Source of the DNA: Kluyvera ascorbata_C
GTDB taxonomy: Bacteria; Pseudomonadota; Gammaproteobacteria; Enterobacterales; Enterobacteriaceae
Direction of reading: 5' to 3'
NCBI RefSeq assembly: GCF_044197065.1
Contig: NZ_JBIQOI010000006.1
Coordinates: 194,785 to 258,784, forward strand
Length of the DNA stretch: 64,000 bases
The position numbers were made by a program, and so were the translations under genes. This document shows, in pieces, positions 9,212 through 18,356 of the stretch. The notes under the pieces are model-generated. The model did not search any database, was not told the DNA's origin, and saw only the letters and a program-made list of their open reading frames with translations. The first letter of the stretch is position 1; each line of letters starts with the position of its first letter.

Positions 9212-10470
9212 TCAAGGCGACGGACAGAAAACTGGTAGTTGGACTGGAGATCGGCACTGCAAAAGTGGCCGCTTTAGTAGGGGAAGTTCTGCCCGACGGA
9301 GTGATTAATATCATTGGGGTCGGCAGTTGCCCATCCCGAGGTATGGATAAAGGCGGGGTTAACGATCTTGAGTCGGTAGTGAAATGCGTACAGCGCGCTA
9401 TCGATCAGGCGGAGTTAATGGCGGATTGCCAGATCTCTTCTGTATATCTGGCGCTTTCCGGTAAGCACATTAGCTGTCAAAATGAGATTGGTATGGTGCC
9501 TATCTCAGAAGAAGAGGTCACGCTGGAAGACGTCGAGAACGTCGTTCACACGGCGAAATCCGTTCGCGTACGTGATGAACATCGTGTTTTGCACGTAATT
9601 CCGCAAGAATACGCAATTGATTACCAGGAAGGAATCAAAAACCCGGTAGGCTTATCCGGTGTGCGTATGCAGGCGAAGGTACATCTGATTACCTGTCACA
9701 ACGACATGGCGAAAAACATCGTCAAAGCGGTAGAGCGTTGCGGTCTTAAAGTTGATCAGCTGATTTTCGCCGGTCTGGCTTCAAGTTATTCCGTATTGAC
9801 GGAAGACGAACGTGAGCTGGGTGTCTGCGTCGTGGATATCGGTGGCGGTACAATGGATATCGCGGTCTACACCGGCGGCGCGCTGCGTCATACCAAAGTT
9901 ATCCCTTATGCAGGGAACGTGGTAACCAGCGATATCGCTTATGCCTTCGGCACACCGCCAAGCGATGCCGAAGCGATTAAAGTGCGCCACGGCTGCGCGC
10001 TGGGCTCCATTGTGGGCAAAGATGAGAGCGTTGAAGTGCCAAGCGTGGGCGGTCGTCCGCCGCGTAGCCTGCAGCGCCAGACATTGGCAGAGGTCATTGA
10101 GCCGCGTTATACCGAGTTGCTGAACCTCGTCAATGAAGAGATTTTACAGTTACAGGAACAGCTTCGTCAGCAGGGTGTCAAACACCATCTCGCGGCGGGG
10201 ATTGTATTGACCGGTGGCGCAGCGCAGATTGAAGGGTTAGCGGCTTGCGCGCAGCGAGTGTTCCATACGCAGGTTCGTATCGGTGCGCCGCTGAATATTA
10301 CTGGTCTGACGGACTATGCCCAGGAGCCGTATTATTCAACGGCAGTGGGCCTGCTGCACTACGGGAAAGAGTCCCACTTAAGTGGTGAAGCAGAAGTAGA
10401 AAAGCGCGTCACCGCATCGGTCGGATCGTGGATCAAACGACTGAATAGCTGGTTACGCAAAGAGTTTTAA
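9208..10470 (+). CDS. ftsA: cell division ATPase FtsA
   Basis: FtsA is the actin-like membrane tether for FtsZ. It has 420 residues, the E. coli length. Actin-fold phosphate loops are visible at VGLEIGTAKVAALVGE near the N-terminus and VVDIGGGTMDIAVYTGG near residue 205; the adenosine motif VLTGGAAQIEG is near 335. The last 15 residues (SVGSWIKRLNSWLRKEF region) form the amphipathic membrane-targeting helix. It overlaps ftsQ by 4 bases. ftsZ follows 63 bases later; in E. coli ftsZ promoters lie within ftsQ and ftsA, and I assume the same here. Confidence 0.98.
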   Translation: MIKATDRKLVVGLEIGTAKVAALVGEVLPDGVINIIGVGSCPSRGMDKGGVNDLESVVKCVQRAIDQAELMADCQISSVYLALSGKHISCQNEIGMVPISEEEVTLEDVENVVHTAKSVRVRDEHRVLHVIPQEYAIDYQEGIKNPVGLSGVRMQAKVHLITCHNDMAKNIVKAVERCGLKVDQLIFAGLASSYSVLTEDERELGVCVVDIGGGTMDIAVYTGGALRHTKVIPYAGNVVTSDIAYAFGTPPSDAEAIKVRHGCALGSIVGKDESVEVPSVGGRPPRSLQRQTLAEVIEPRYTELLNLVNEEILQLQEQLRQQGVKHHLAAGIVLTGGAAQIEGLAACAQRVFHTQVRIGAPLNITGLTDYAQEPYYSTAVGLLHYGKESHLSGEAEVEKRVTASVGSWIKRLNSWLRKEF

Positions 10471-10533
10471 TTTTTAAAGAGACCAATGCACAATTCACGG
10501 TCTCGGGCGACAGGCACAAAACGGAGAGAAACT

Positions 10534-11685
10534 ATGTTTGAACCTATGGAACTGACCAACGACGCGGTGATTAAAGTCATCGGCGTCGGTGGCGGCGGCG
10601 GTAATGCCGTTGAACACATGGTGCGCGAACGCATCGAAGGTGTTGAGTTTTTTGCTGTTAACACCGATGCGCAGGCACTGCGTAAAACCGCGGTTGGCCA
10701 GACAATCCAGATCGGTAGCGGTATTACCAAAGGTCTGGGCGCTGGGGCAAACCCGGAAGTCGGCCGTAATGCGGCAGATGAAGACCGTGAAGCACTGCGT
10801 GCTGCGCTGGACGGCGCTGACATGGTGTTTATCGCAGCAGGCATGGGCGGCGGTACCGGTACCGGTGCAGCGCCAGTGGTTGCTGAAGTGGCTAAAGATT
10901 TAGGTATCCTGACCGTTGCCGTCGTGACCAAGCCTTTCAACTTCGAAGGCAAGAAGCGTATGGCGTTTGCGGAGCAGGGTATTACTGAGCTGTCCAAGCA
11001 CGTGGACTCCCTGATCACCATCCCGAACGACAAACTGCTGAAAGTGCTGGGTCGCGGTATTTCTCTGCTCGACGCGTTTGGCGCGGCGAACGACGTGCTG
11101 AAAGGCGCGGTACAAGGTATCGCAGAGCTGATCACCCGTCCTGGCCTGATGAACGTCGACTTCGCGGACGTCCGTACCGTGATGTCTGAAATGGGCTATG
11201 CGATGATGGGTTCCGGCGTGGCAAGCGGTGAAGACCGTGCGGAAGAAGCGGCTGAAATGGCTATCTCTTCTCCGCTGCTGGAAGACATCGACCTGTCCGG
11301 CGCTCGTGGCGTTCTGGTCAACATCACCGCGGGCTTCGACCTGCGTCTGGATGAGTTCGAAACCGTGGGTAATACTATCCGTGCGTTTGCATCGGATAAC
11401 GCGACCGTGGTTATCGGTACTTCCCTTGACCCGGATATGAACGACGAACTGCGTGTCACCGTGGTGGCGACCGGTATCGGCATGGATAAGCGTCCAGAGA
11501 TCACCCTGGTGACCAACAAGCAGACGCAGCAACCTGCACTGGATCGCTATCAGCAGCATGGTATGGCGCCGCTGACGCAAGAACAGAAACCGGCTGCTAA
11601 AGTGGTAAACGACAATACGCCGCAGACCACTAAAGAACCGGATTACCTGGATATCCCTGCATTCCTGCGTAAGCAAGCTGATTAA
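10534..11685 (+). CDS. ftsZ: cell division GTPase FtsZ
   Basis: FtsZ is the tubulin homologue that forms the Z ring. I chose the ATG at 10534 (MFEPMELTND), giving 383 residues as in E. coli, with GGAGA 8 bases upstream; an in-frame ATG at 10486 would add 16 residues and is not supported by homology. The tubulin signature GGGTGTG is near residue 105, NVDFADVR near 207, and the conserved C-terminal peptide DYLDIPAFLRKQAD binds FtsA, ZipA and, in E. coli, ZapD (encoded at 16993-17736). No defect is visible. Confidence 0.98.
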   Translation: MFEPMELTNDAVIKVIGVGGGGGNAVEHMVRERIEGVEFFAVNTDAQALRKTAVGQTIQIGSGITKGLGAGANPEVGRNAADEDREALRAALDGADMVFIAAGMGGGTGTGAAPVVAEVAKDLGILTVAVVTKPFNFEGKKRMAFAEQGITELSKHVDSLITIPNDKLLKVLGRGISLLDAFGAANDVLKGAVQGIAELITRPGLMNVDFADVRTVMSEMGYAMMGSGVASGEDRAEEAAEMAISSPLLEDIDLSGARGVLVNITAGFDLRLDEFETVGNTIRAFASDNATVVIGTSLDPDMNDELRVTVVATGIGMDKRPEITLVTNKQTQQPALDRYQQHGMAPLTQEQKPAAKVVNDNTPQTTKEPDYLDIPAFLRKQAD

Positions 11686-11699
11686 GAATTAGCTGGAAT

Positions 11700-11728
11700 T
11701 TGGGAATCTGCGCTCTTTGTGCTAAACT
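11700..11728 (+). promoter_or_regulatory. probable lpxC promoter
   Basis: TTGGGA at 11700-11705 and TAAACT at 11723-11728 are separated by exactly 17 bases, and TG lies one base upstream of the second box (extended -10). It stands about 57 bases before the lpxC ATG, in the ftsZ-lpxC gap, where a separate lpxC promoter is expected. This rests on sequence inspection only. Confidence 0.5.
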
Positions 11729-11785
11729 GGCCCACCGAATGTGATATACACTTCGGTTGGATAGTTAATTTGGCGAGATTATACG

Positions 11786-12703
11786 ATGATCAAACAAAGG
11801 ACTCTTAAACGTATCGTTCAGGCGACTGGCGTCGGTTTACACACCGGCAAAAAGGTCACACTGACGTTACGCCCTGCGCCGGCAAATACCGGGGTCATCT
11901 ATCGTCGCACCGACTTGAATCCTCCGGTAGATTTCCCGGCCGATGCCAAATCTGTGCGTGATACTATGCTCTGTACTTGCCTGGTCAACGAGCATGACGT
12001 GCGGATTTCTACCGTAGAGCACCTCAACGCCGCGCTGGCGGGCCTGGGTATCGACAACATCGTTGTTGAAGTCGATGCGCCAGAAATCCCGATTATGGAC
12101 GGTAGTGCTGCGCCATTCGTTTATCTGTTGCTGGATGCCGGCATCGATGAACTGAACTGCGCGAAGAAATTCGTCCGTATTAAAGACACCGTTCGCGTTG
12201 AAGATGGCGATAAGTGGGCTGAATTCAAACCGTACAATGGTTTCTCGTTGGATTTTACCATCGACTTTAACCACCCGGCGATTGACTCCAGCACGCAGCG
12301 TTATGCAATGAACTTCTCTGCAGACGCGTTCATGCGCCAGATCAGCCGTGCCCGTACTTTCGGTTTCATGCGTGATATCGAATATCTGCAGTCCCGTGGC
12401 CTGTGCCTGGGCGGCAGCTTCGATTGTGCCATCGTTGTTGACGATTATCGCGTACTGAACGAAGACGGCCTGCGTTTTGAAGATGAATTCGTTCGTCATA
12501 AAATGCTGGATGCTATCGGTGACTTGTTCATGTGTGGTCACAACATTATTGGTGCATTTACCGCGTATAAATCCGGTCATGCGCTGAATAACAAACTTCT
12601 GCAAGCGGTCCTGGCAAAACAGGAAGCTTGGGAATTCGTGACCTTCCAGGACGACGCAGAACTGCCGCTGGCGTTCAAAGCACCTTCGATGGTTCTGGCA
12701 TAA
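11786..12703 (+). CDS. lpxC: UDP-3-O-acyl-N-acetylglucosamine deacetylase
   Basis: LpxC is the zinc-dependent deacetylase that commits UDP-GlcNAc to lipid A synthesis. It has 305 residues, equal to E. coli LpxC. Zinc ligands are in place: His79 (TVEHLNAAL), His238 and Asp242 (HKMLD); Glu78 and His265 (KSGHALNNK) complete the active site. The C-terminus keeps the AFKAPSMVLA tail; in E. coli the C-terminal region is the signal for FtsH-dependent turnover. It is the last dcw gene and is followed by a terminator. Confidence 0.98.
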   Translation: MIKQRTLKRIVQATGVGLHTGKKVTLTLRPAPANTGVIYRRTDLNPPVDFPADAKSVRDTMLCTCLVNEHDVRISTVEHLNAALAGLGIDNIVVEVDAPEIPIMDGSAAPFVYLLLDAGIDELNCAKKFVRIKDTVRVEDGDKWAEFKPYNGFSLDFTIDFNHPAIDSSTQRYAMNFSADAFMRQISRARTFGFMRDIEYLQSRGLCLGGSFDCAIVVDDYRVLNEDGLRFEDEFVRHKMLDAIGDLFMCGHNIIGAFTAYKSGHALNNKLLQAVLAKQEAWEFVTFQDDAELPLAFKAPSMVLA

Positions 12704-12723
12704 GCCTGACCACCGCGTAAATT

Positions 12724-12771
12724 CGACTGGCAACCTGGCACTCTCTCCGGTCAGGGAACCAGTCGTTTTTT
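12724..12771 (+). terminator. lpxC intrinsic terminator
   Basis: CGACTGG (12724-12730) pairs with CCAGTCG (12759-12765) around a partly paired interior, followed directly by TTTTTTC. It lies just downstream of lpxC, at the end of the dcw cluster. Confidence 0.7.
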
Positions 12772-12905
12772 CTTTTTAGCGCTCAGAATTTTCCTTTCCT
12801 GTCCTCAGTGTCTTTGTAAAGATCACACGCCTGTGCAACCGCTGCTTTCTTAACCTGTTTTTCGGTGATGATTTCGTCATTCCTGCTGCTGCAACGCCGC
12901 ATTAA

Positions 12906-12914
12906 TGGTAATAT
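12906..12914 (+). promoter_or_regulatory. possible secM-secA extended -10 promoter
   Basis: TGGTAATAT is an extended -10 element (TGnTAATAT) about 50 bases upstream of the secM GTG, in the only sizeable gap before secM. No good -35 hexamer stands at the expected distance, which extended -10 promoters can tolerate. Confidence 0.4.
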
Positions 12915-12964
12915 CTTGGCGCGAAAATAGAATAACGGTGCTTAAACCGAAGGTGGAATATTAC

Positions 12965-13471
12965 GTGAGTGGAATGCTGACGCGTTGGCGACAGTTTGGT
13001 AGACGCTACTTCTGGCCGCATCTCCTGTTGGGGATGGTTGCTGCTAGTTTTGGCCTGCCTGCGCTTGCGAGTAATACTGAGCTTGCTTCTCCAGCCCGTG
13101 AGACGAGCAGTAACCATCATCCGTCGCAGAAAATTGATTTCACGCAGTTGGCGCGTCTGGAGAACAACCGTCGCCCTTCATTCAACGTGGATTACTGGCA
13201 TCAGCATGCCATTCGCACGGTTATTCGCCACCTCTCTTTTGCCATGGCGCCTACCGCGTCACCGGTTGCCGAGCCTGCGTCGCCGCTTCAGGCCGCACAG
13301 CATCTGGCTCTACTCGACACGCTAAATGCGTTACTGAACGTTGAAAGCCAGCCGCCAGCGGTAATCGCTCAGGCTGTCATTTTACCTGCATTACCCCCTC
13401 ACGCTTTTAGCATTCCCGCCTGGATAAGCCAGGTGCAGGGTATCCGCGCCGGGCCGCAGCGCCTCGTCTAA
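12965..13471 (+). CDS. secM: secretion monitor SecM, translation-arrest regulator of secA
   Basis: SecM is an exported leader protein whose nascent chain stalls the ribosome when SecA activity is low, exposing the secA ribosome site. I chose the GTG at 12965 (MSGMLTRWRQFGRRYFW), giving 168 residues against 170 recalled for E. coli. The upstream in-frame ATG at 12905 lies within the promoter region. A signal sequence spans about residues 1-36. The arrest motif F-x4-W-I-x4-GIRAGP is intact at residues 148-164 and ends at Pro164, four codons before the stop. The middle of the protein diverges strongly, as expected where only the signal and arrest peptide are constrained. secA follows after 64 bases. 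Confidence 0.95.
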   Translation: MSGMLTRWRQFGRRYFWPHLLLGMVAASFGLPALASNTELASPARETSSNHHPSQKIDFTQLARLENNRRPSFNVDYWHQHAIRTVIRHLSFAMAPTASPVAEPASPLQAAQHLALLDTLNALLNVESQPPAVIAQAVILPALPPHAFSIPAWISQVQGIRAGPQRLV

Positions 13472-13535
13472 AAATAACCGTTTTTTATCCTTTATTTTTC
13501 TGACTCCGAAATGTCGGGGCGTTTGAGATTTTATT

Positions 13536-16241
13536 ATGTTAATCAAATTATTGACCAAAGTTTTTGGTAGTCGTAACGACCGTACCCTGCGCCGTATGCG
13601 TAAAGCTGTAGGCATCATCAATGCGATGGAACCGGAGATGGAAAAACTCTCCGACGACGAGCTGAAAGCGAAAACCAACGAGTTCCGCGCGCGCATTGAG
13701 AAAGGCGAGTCCGTTGAAAGCCTGATCCCGGAAGCGTTCGCCGTTGTCCGCGAAGCGAGTAAACGTGTATTCGGCATGCGTCACTTTGACGTACAGCTGC
13801 TCGGTGGCATGGTACTGAACGACCGTTGCATCGCGGAAATGCGTACCGGTGAAGGTAAAACCCTGACCGCAACGCTGCCAGCTTACCTGAACGCGCTGTC
13901 CGGTAAAGGCGTGCACGTGGTTACCGTCAACGACTATCTGGCACAGCGTGATGCCGAAAACAACCGCCCGCTGTTCGAATTCCTTGGCATGACCGTGGGT
14001 ATCAACATGTCCGGCCTGCCGGCTCCTGCTAAGCGCGAAGCCTATAACGCTGATATCACTTACGGTACCAATAACGAATACGGTTTTGACTACCTGCGCG
14101 ACAACATGGCATTCAGCCCGGAAGAACGCGTACAGCGTAAGCTACACTATGCGCTGGTCGATGAAGTGGACTCCATCCTGATCGATGAAGCGCGTACGCC
14201 GCTTATCATCTCCGGTCCGGCGGAAGACAGCTCCGAAATGTACAAAAAAGTGAACAAAATCATCCCTCACCTGGTGCGCCAGGAGAAGGAAGATTCCGAC
14301 ACCTTCCAGGGTGAAGGTCACTTCTCCGTTGATGAGAAATCTCGCCAGGTAACCCTGACCGAACGTGGTCTGGTGCTGATTGAAGAACTGCTGGTGCAGG
14401 AAGGTATTATGGAAGAAGGCGAGTCCCTGTACTCTCCGGCTAACATCATGTTGATGCACCATGTTACCGCTGCGCTGCGTGCCCACGTGCTGTTCACCCG
14501 CGACGTTGACTACATCGTCAAAGATGGCGAAGTTATCATCGTCGATGAGCACACCGGTCGTACCATGCAGGGCCGTCGCTGGTCCGATGGTCTGCATCAG
14601 GCCGTGGAAGCAAAAGAAGGCGTTGAGATCCAGAACGAAAACCAGACCCTGGCATCTATCACCTTCCAGAACTACTTCCGTCTGTACGAAAAGCTGGCCG
14701 GTATGACCGGTACGGCGGACACCGAAGCCTTCGAATTCAGCTCCATTTACAAGCTGGATACCGTGGTGGTGCCAACTAACCGTCCGATGATCCGTAAAGA
14801 TATGCCGGATCTGGTCTACATGACCGAAGCGGAAAAAATTCAGGCGATCATTGAAGATATTAAAGAGCGTACTGCGGCAGGCCAACCGGTGCTGGTCGGT
14901 ACTATCTCTATCGAAAAATCTGAAGTGGTTTCCCATGAGCTGACCAAAGCGGGCATCAAGCACAACGTGCTGAACGCCAAGTTCCACGCCAGCGAAGCGG
15001 ATATCGTTGCTCAGGCGGGTTACCCTGGTGCCGTGACCATCGCTACCAACATGGCGGGTCGTGGTACCGATATTATGCTGGGCGGTAGCTGGCAGGCGGA
15101 AGTTGCACAGCTGGAAGATCCAACCCCAGAACAAATTGCTCAGATCAAAGCCGATTGGCAGGTTCGCCACGACGCCGTTCTGGCGGCTGGCGGTCTGCAC
15201 ATCATTGGTACTGAACGTCACGAATCTCGTCGTATCGATAACCAGCTGCGCGGTCGTTCCGGTCGTCAGGGCGACGCGGGTTCTTCTCGTTTCTACCTGT
15301 CTATGGAAGATGCCCTGATGCGTATCTTTGCCTCTGACCGCGTGTCCGGCATGATGCGTAAGCTGGGGATGAAGCCTGGCGAAGCTATCGAGCACCCATG
15401 GGTGACCAAAGCGATTGCCAACGCACAGCGTAAAGTAGAAAGCCGCAACTTCGATATTCGTAAGCAGCTGCTGGAATATGATGACGTTGCCAACGACCAG
15501 CGTCGCGCAATCTACACCCAGCGTAACGAACTGCTGGACGTGTCAGACGTTAGTGAAACCATCAACAGCATCCGTGAAGATGTCTTCAAAGCGACCATTG
15601 ACGCGCACATTCCGCCACAGTCTCTGGAAGAAATGTGGGATATCCCTGGCTTGCAGGAACGTCTGAAAAACGACTTCGACCTCGACCTGCCTATCTCCGA
15701 GTGGCTGGACAAAGAGCCTGAGCTGCACGAAGAGACGCTGCGTGAGCGCATCCTGACAAGCGCTGTAGAAGTTTATCAGCGTAAAGAAGAAGTGGTTGGC
15801 ACCGAAATGATGCGTCACTTCGAGAAAGGCGTGATGCTGCAGACGCTCGATTCTCTGTGGAAAGAGCACCTGGCGGCGATGGACTACCTGCGTCAGGGTA
15901 TCCACCTGCGCGGCTATGCGCAGAAAGATCCAAAACAGGAATACAAGCGTGAATCCTTCGCCATGTTTGCTGCGATGCTGGAGTCACTGAAGTATGAAGT
16001 GATCAGCACCCTGAGCAAGGTTCAGGTGCGTATGCCGGAAGAAGTTGAAGAGATGGAACAGCAGCGCCGTCAGGAAGCTGAGCGTCTGGCGCAGATGCAG
16101 CAACTGAGCCATAAGAGCGATGACGAATCCGTCGCGGAAGATCTGGCCGCGCAAACCGGCGACCGTAAAGTCGGTCGTAACGATCCGTGCCCTTGTGGTT
16201 CAGGTAAAAAATACAAACAGTGCCACGGCCGTCTGAGCTAA
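13536..16241 (+). CDS. secA: preprotein translocase ATPase SecA
   Basis: SecA is the motor that drives preproteins through SecYEG. It has 901 residues, as in E. coli. Walker A is MRTGEGKT near residues 102-109, with DEVDSILIDEARTPLIISG near 209-227. NBD2 carries TNMAGRGTDI and QLRGRSGRQGD. The C-terminal zinc and SecB-binding motif CPCGSGKKYKQCHG is complete. It is translated downstream of secM from the same message, with regulation by SecM arrest. A strong terminator follows at 16259. Confidence 0.99.
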   Translation: MLIKLLTKVFGSRNDRTLRRMRKAVGIINAMEPEMEKLSDDELKAKTNEFRARIEKGESVESLIPEAFAVVREASKRVFGMRHFDVQLLGGMVLNDRCIAEMRTGEGKTLTATLPAYLNALSGKGVHVVTVNDYLAQRDAENNRPLFEFLGMTVGINMSGLPAPAKREAYNADITYGTNNEYGFDYLRDNMAFSPEERVQRKLHYALVDEVDSILIDEARTPLIISGPAEDSSEMYKKVNKIIPHLVRQEKEDSDTFQGEGHFSVDEKSRQVTLTERGLVLIEELLVQEGIMEEGESLYSPANIMLMHHVTAALRAHVLFTRDVDYIVKDGEVIIVDEHTGRTMQGRRWSDGLHQAVEAKEGVEIQNENQTLASITFQNYFRLYEKLAGMTGTADTEAFEFSSIYKLDTVVVPTNRPMIRKDMPDLVYMTEAEKIQAIIEDIKERTAAGQPVLVGTISIEKSEVVSHELTKAGIKHNVLNAKFHASEADIVAQAGYPGAVTIATNMAGRGTDIMLGGSWQAEVAQLEDPTPEQIAQIKADWQVRHDAVLAAGGLHIIGTERHESRRIDNQLRGRSGRQGDAGSSRFYLSMEDALMRIFASDRVSGMMRKLGMKPGEAIEHPWVTKAIANAQRKVESRNFDIRKQLLEYDDVANDQRRAIYTQRNELLDVSDVSETINSIREDVFKATIDAHIPPQSLEEMWDIPGLQERLKNDFDLDLPISEWLDKEPELHEETLRERILTSAVEVYQRKEEVVGTEMMRHFEKGVMLQTLDSLWKEHLAAMDYLRQGIHLRGYAQKDPKQEYKRESFAMFAAMLESLKYEVISTLSKVQVRMPEEVEEMEQQRRQEAERLAQMQQLSHKSDDESVAEDLAAQTGDRKVGRNDPCPCGSGKKYKQCHGRLS

Positions 16242-16258
16242 GGGTACGATAAGAAGAC

Positions 16259-16286
16259 AAAAGGCGCAGATTACTGCGCCTTTTTT
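16259..16286 (+). terminator. secA intrinsic terminator
   Basis: A 9-bp stem AAGGCGCAG/CTGCGCCTT with an ATTA loop is followed by TTTTTT, 18 bases after the secA stop. mutT starts 15 bases further on, so mutT must rely on readthrough or a nearby promoter. Confidence 0.9.
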
Positions 16287-16300
16287 ATGGATAAGACAAT

Positions 16301-16690
16301 ATGAAAATACTGCAAATATCCGTTGGCATCATTCGCAATGCCACCGGTGAGATTTACATTACCCAGCGCGCTGCCGACTCGCATATGGCCCATAAATGGG
16401 AGTTTCCCGGCGGGAAAATTGAAGCGGGTGAAACGCCTGAGGAGGCGGTGATCCGCGAGCTGCAGGAAGAGGTCGGCATCACTGCTACGTCGCTGCATCC
16501 GTTTGATAAGCTGGAATATCAGTTCCCCGACCGCCATATCACGCTGTGGTTCTGGTTGGTAGACGGCTGGGAAGGTGAGCCGTGGGGTAAAGAAGGGCAG
16601 CCGGGACGCTGGGTGGCGCAGCAGGATTTAGTGGCAGAAGAGTTTCCGCCTGCGAACGTACCGGTGATTGAAAAGCTGATTGCAGAGTAA
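16301..16690 (+). CDS. mutT: 8-oxo-dGTP diphosphatase (Nudix)
   Basis: MutT hydrolyses 8-oxo-dGTP to prevent A:T to C:G transversions. It has 129 residues, the E. coli length. The Nudix box G-x5-E-x7-REUxEExGU is complete at residues 38-60 (Gly38, Glu44, Arg52-Glu53, Glu56-Glu57, Gly59). The ATG is the natural start after the secA terminator. The C-terminal LPPAN-type motif appears as FPPANVPVI. A REP-like repeat follows the stop. Confidence 0.96.
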   Translation: MKILQISVGIIRNATGEIYITQRAADSHMAHKWEFPGGKIEAGETPEEAVIRELQEEVGITATSLHPFDKLEYQFPDRHITLWFWLVDGWEGEPWGKEGQPGRWVAQQDLVAEEFPPANVPVIEKLIAE

Positions 16691-16701
16691 GATTTGTCGC
16701 G

Positions 16702-16781
16702 GGGTAGGCCTGATAAGCGGAGTGCCATCAGGCGCGGTGAGGTAGGTTGCCGGATGGCGGCTTTGCCTTATCCGGCCTACC
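16702..16781. repeat. REP-like element, GTAGGCC/CGGATGGCG family, copy 1
   Basis: Two inverted modules, one with GGTAGGCCTGATAAGCG and one with CGGATGGCGGCTTTG followed by CCTTATCCGGCCTACC, fill the gap between the convergent mutT and yacG. The same family recurs at 25278, 49728 and 55656. Confidence 0.85.
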
Positions 16782-16788
16782 CTCTGGT

Positions 16789-16983
16789 TTACTGCTGCTC
16801 TTCGCTCCAGTCGTCGCTCTCGGAGAGGTCGCCACTGCTTGGAATGCGTTTCTCTTCTGCTGCCCATTCGCCGAGGTCAATCAGCTGGCAGCGCTTGGAG
16901 CAGAACGGGCGATACGGGCTCTGTTCGCCCCAGATAACCGGTTTGTTGCAGGTTGGGCAGTTTACTGTCGTTACGTCAGACAT
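16789..16983 (-). CDS. yacG: DNA gyrase inhibitor YacG, zinc protein
   Basis: YacG is a small zinc protein known in E. coli to bind GyrB and inhibit gyrase. It has 64 residues. Four cysteines in C-x2-C...C-x3-C spacing (Cys9, Cys12, Cys28, Cys32) form the zinc site, and the C-terminus is very acidic (EEKRIPSSGDLSESDDWSEEQQ). It is the last gene of a minus-strand coaE-zapD-yacG run, 9 bases after zapD, and is convergent with mutT. Confidence 0.95.
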   Translation of the reverse strand: MSDVTTVNCPTCNKPVIWGEQSPYRPFCSKRCQLIDLGEWAAEEKRIPSSGDLSESDDWSEEQQ

Positions 16984-16992
16984 GGTCTCTCC

Positions 16993-17736
16993 TTAGCAGC
17001 AGGCCAGTTCAAAATCCAGGCGCTCTGGCACGAGGCCGTGCTCGCTATCCAGCGGCATAAAGCGGATGGCAAAGCGGCTCTTGTGCCCGGAGATCTGCGG
17101 GTATAGCTGTGAGGTGAGCTCAAGCTTCAGGCGCAGCAGATCGGCATCTTCACCATTATCCTGATAGAAACCGTTGAGGCTGGTTTGCTTGCGGAACTGT
17201 GCGGAATTACGCACCAGATCGAGGATCAGCGACAGCGCCTGGTTCAACGGCGCCAGGCTTTCCAGCCAGGCATCAACCTGCGCATCGCGCTGATGCTGCT
17301 TTGAGTGCAGCCAGATATGCAGCGTAGGCAGATCGAAGCTGCAGCAGCCGCCGGGAATGCTCAGACGTTGACGAACCAGCGCAATCAGGCGGTCTTCACG
17401 CAGGAACTGTCCAACGCGCGGTGCGGCCATCAGGATGCTGCTGCTGTTTTTTAACTGCTGGCGTAACGCTTCAATACGGGTCAGGTCTACGCCTTCTACG
17501 TCGCTCCAGGCGTTGAGTTTTCTCTGCTGGCGTTCCAGTTCTTTGAGCAGTTCGGTGCGAATATCACCGCGCTCAAACACATCCATTAAATCCCCTACAT
17601 TGCGAAAAAAGTGCAGCGCGCTGGCGTGATCCCTGATAGGTAAATTGGCATTCAATTGCTCCGTCAGAAATTCAATACGCAGCCAGGTACGCATTTTTTC
17701 ATTCAAGGGATGCTCAAAAAGGATGTGGGTGTGCAT
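16993..17736 (-). CDS. zapD: FtsZ-associated protein ZapD
   Basis: ZapD (YacF) binds the FtsZ C-terminal tail and bundles FtsZ filaments at midcell. It has 247 residues and begins MHTHILFEHPLNEKMRTWLRIEFL, the conserved family start. It is mostly alpha-helical at the N-terminus with a C-terminal beta domain, and has no signal or membrane segment. It abuts coaE by one base and precedes yacG. It is separated from ftsZ by about 5 kb here, as in E. coli. Confidence 0.97.
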   Translation of the reverse strand: MHTHILFEHPLNEKMRTWLRIEFLTEQLNANLPIRDHASALHFFRNVGDLMDVFERGDIRTELLKELERQQRKLNAWSDVEGVDLTRIEALRQQLKNSSSILMAAPRVGQFLREDRLIALVRQRLSIPGGCCSFDLPTLHIWLHSKQHQRDAQVDAWLESLAPLNQALSLILDLVRNSAQFRKQTSLNGFYQDNGEDADLLRLKLELTSQLYPQISGHKSRFAIRFMPLDSEHGLVPERLDFELACC

Positions 17737-18356
17737 TACGATTTTTCCTGTGATACAGCCTGCGCCGCGAGCTCCAGATAGAGCGCGTGAAGGCGGGCGA
17801 CATCCGATGCAATTGCATCTGGTGCGCCGTTGTTATTAATGACGTCATCAGCTACCGCCAGACGCGCTTCGCGAGTGGCCTGGGCAGCAAGGATATTTTC
17901 CGCATGCTCTCGTGACACCTGGTCGCGCTGCATGGTTCGAAGAAGCTGGGTTTCGCGCGAGACATCAACGACCAGTACGCGATTGGCCCGTTGATAGAGT
18001 TTATTTTCCACCAGCAGAGGCACAACCCAGAGTACATAAGGCGAGGTAGCCTGCTGTAGCTGGCGCTGCGTTTCTTGCTGGATGAGGGGATGTAATAGGG
18101 CGTTTAGCCAGGCTTTTTCATCGGGGTGAGCGAAAATGTGTTCGCGCAGCACGCGGCGGTTTAGCGTGCCGTCCTCGTTCAGAACGGATGAGCCGAAATG
18201 TTCAGCAATGGCAGACAGCGCTGGTGTACCGGGTTCGACCACCTGACGGGCGAGAATATCGGCATCAATAACGTTAATACCCAGGCGAAAAAATGCATCT
18301 GCGACCGTGCTCTTGCCGCTACCGATGCCGCCCGTTAACGCTACTGTGTAAGTCAT
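17736..18356 (-). CDS. coaE: dephospho-CoA kinase
   Basis: CoaE phosphorylates the 3'-hydroxyl of dephospho-CoA, the final step of CoA synthesis, which begins with panB, panC and panD elsewhere in this window. It has 206 residues. The P-loop GGIGSGKS is at residues 9-16, and the kinase LID segment RTMQRDQVSREHAENILAAQ is near 135-155. It is first in the coaE-zapD-yacG unit and divergent from guaC. Confidence 0.97.
   Translation of the reverse strand: MTYTVALTGGIGSGKSTVADAFFRLGINVIDADILARQVVEPGTPALSAIAEHFGSSVLNEDGTLNRRVLREHIFAHPDEKAWLNALLHPLIQQETQRQLQQATSPYVLWVVPLLVENKLYQRANRVLVVDVSRETQLLRTMQRDQVSREHAENILAAQATREARLAVADDVINNNGAPDAIASDVARLHALYLELAAQAVSQEKS

Noticed and set aside
14142..15395. 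417-codon open frame opposite secA
   Set aside because: Antisense shadow of secA with no start signal or recognisable domain.
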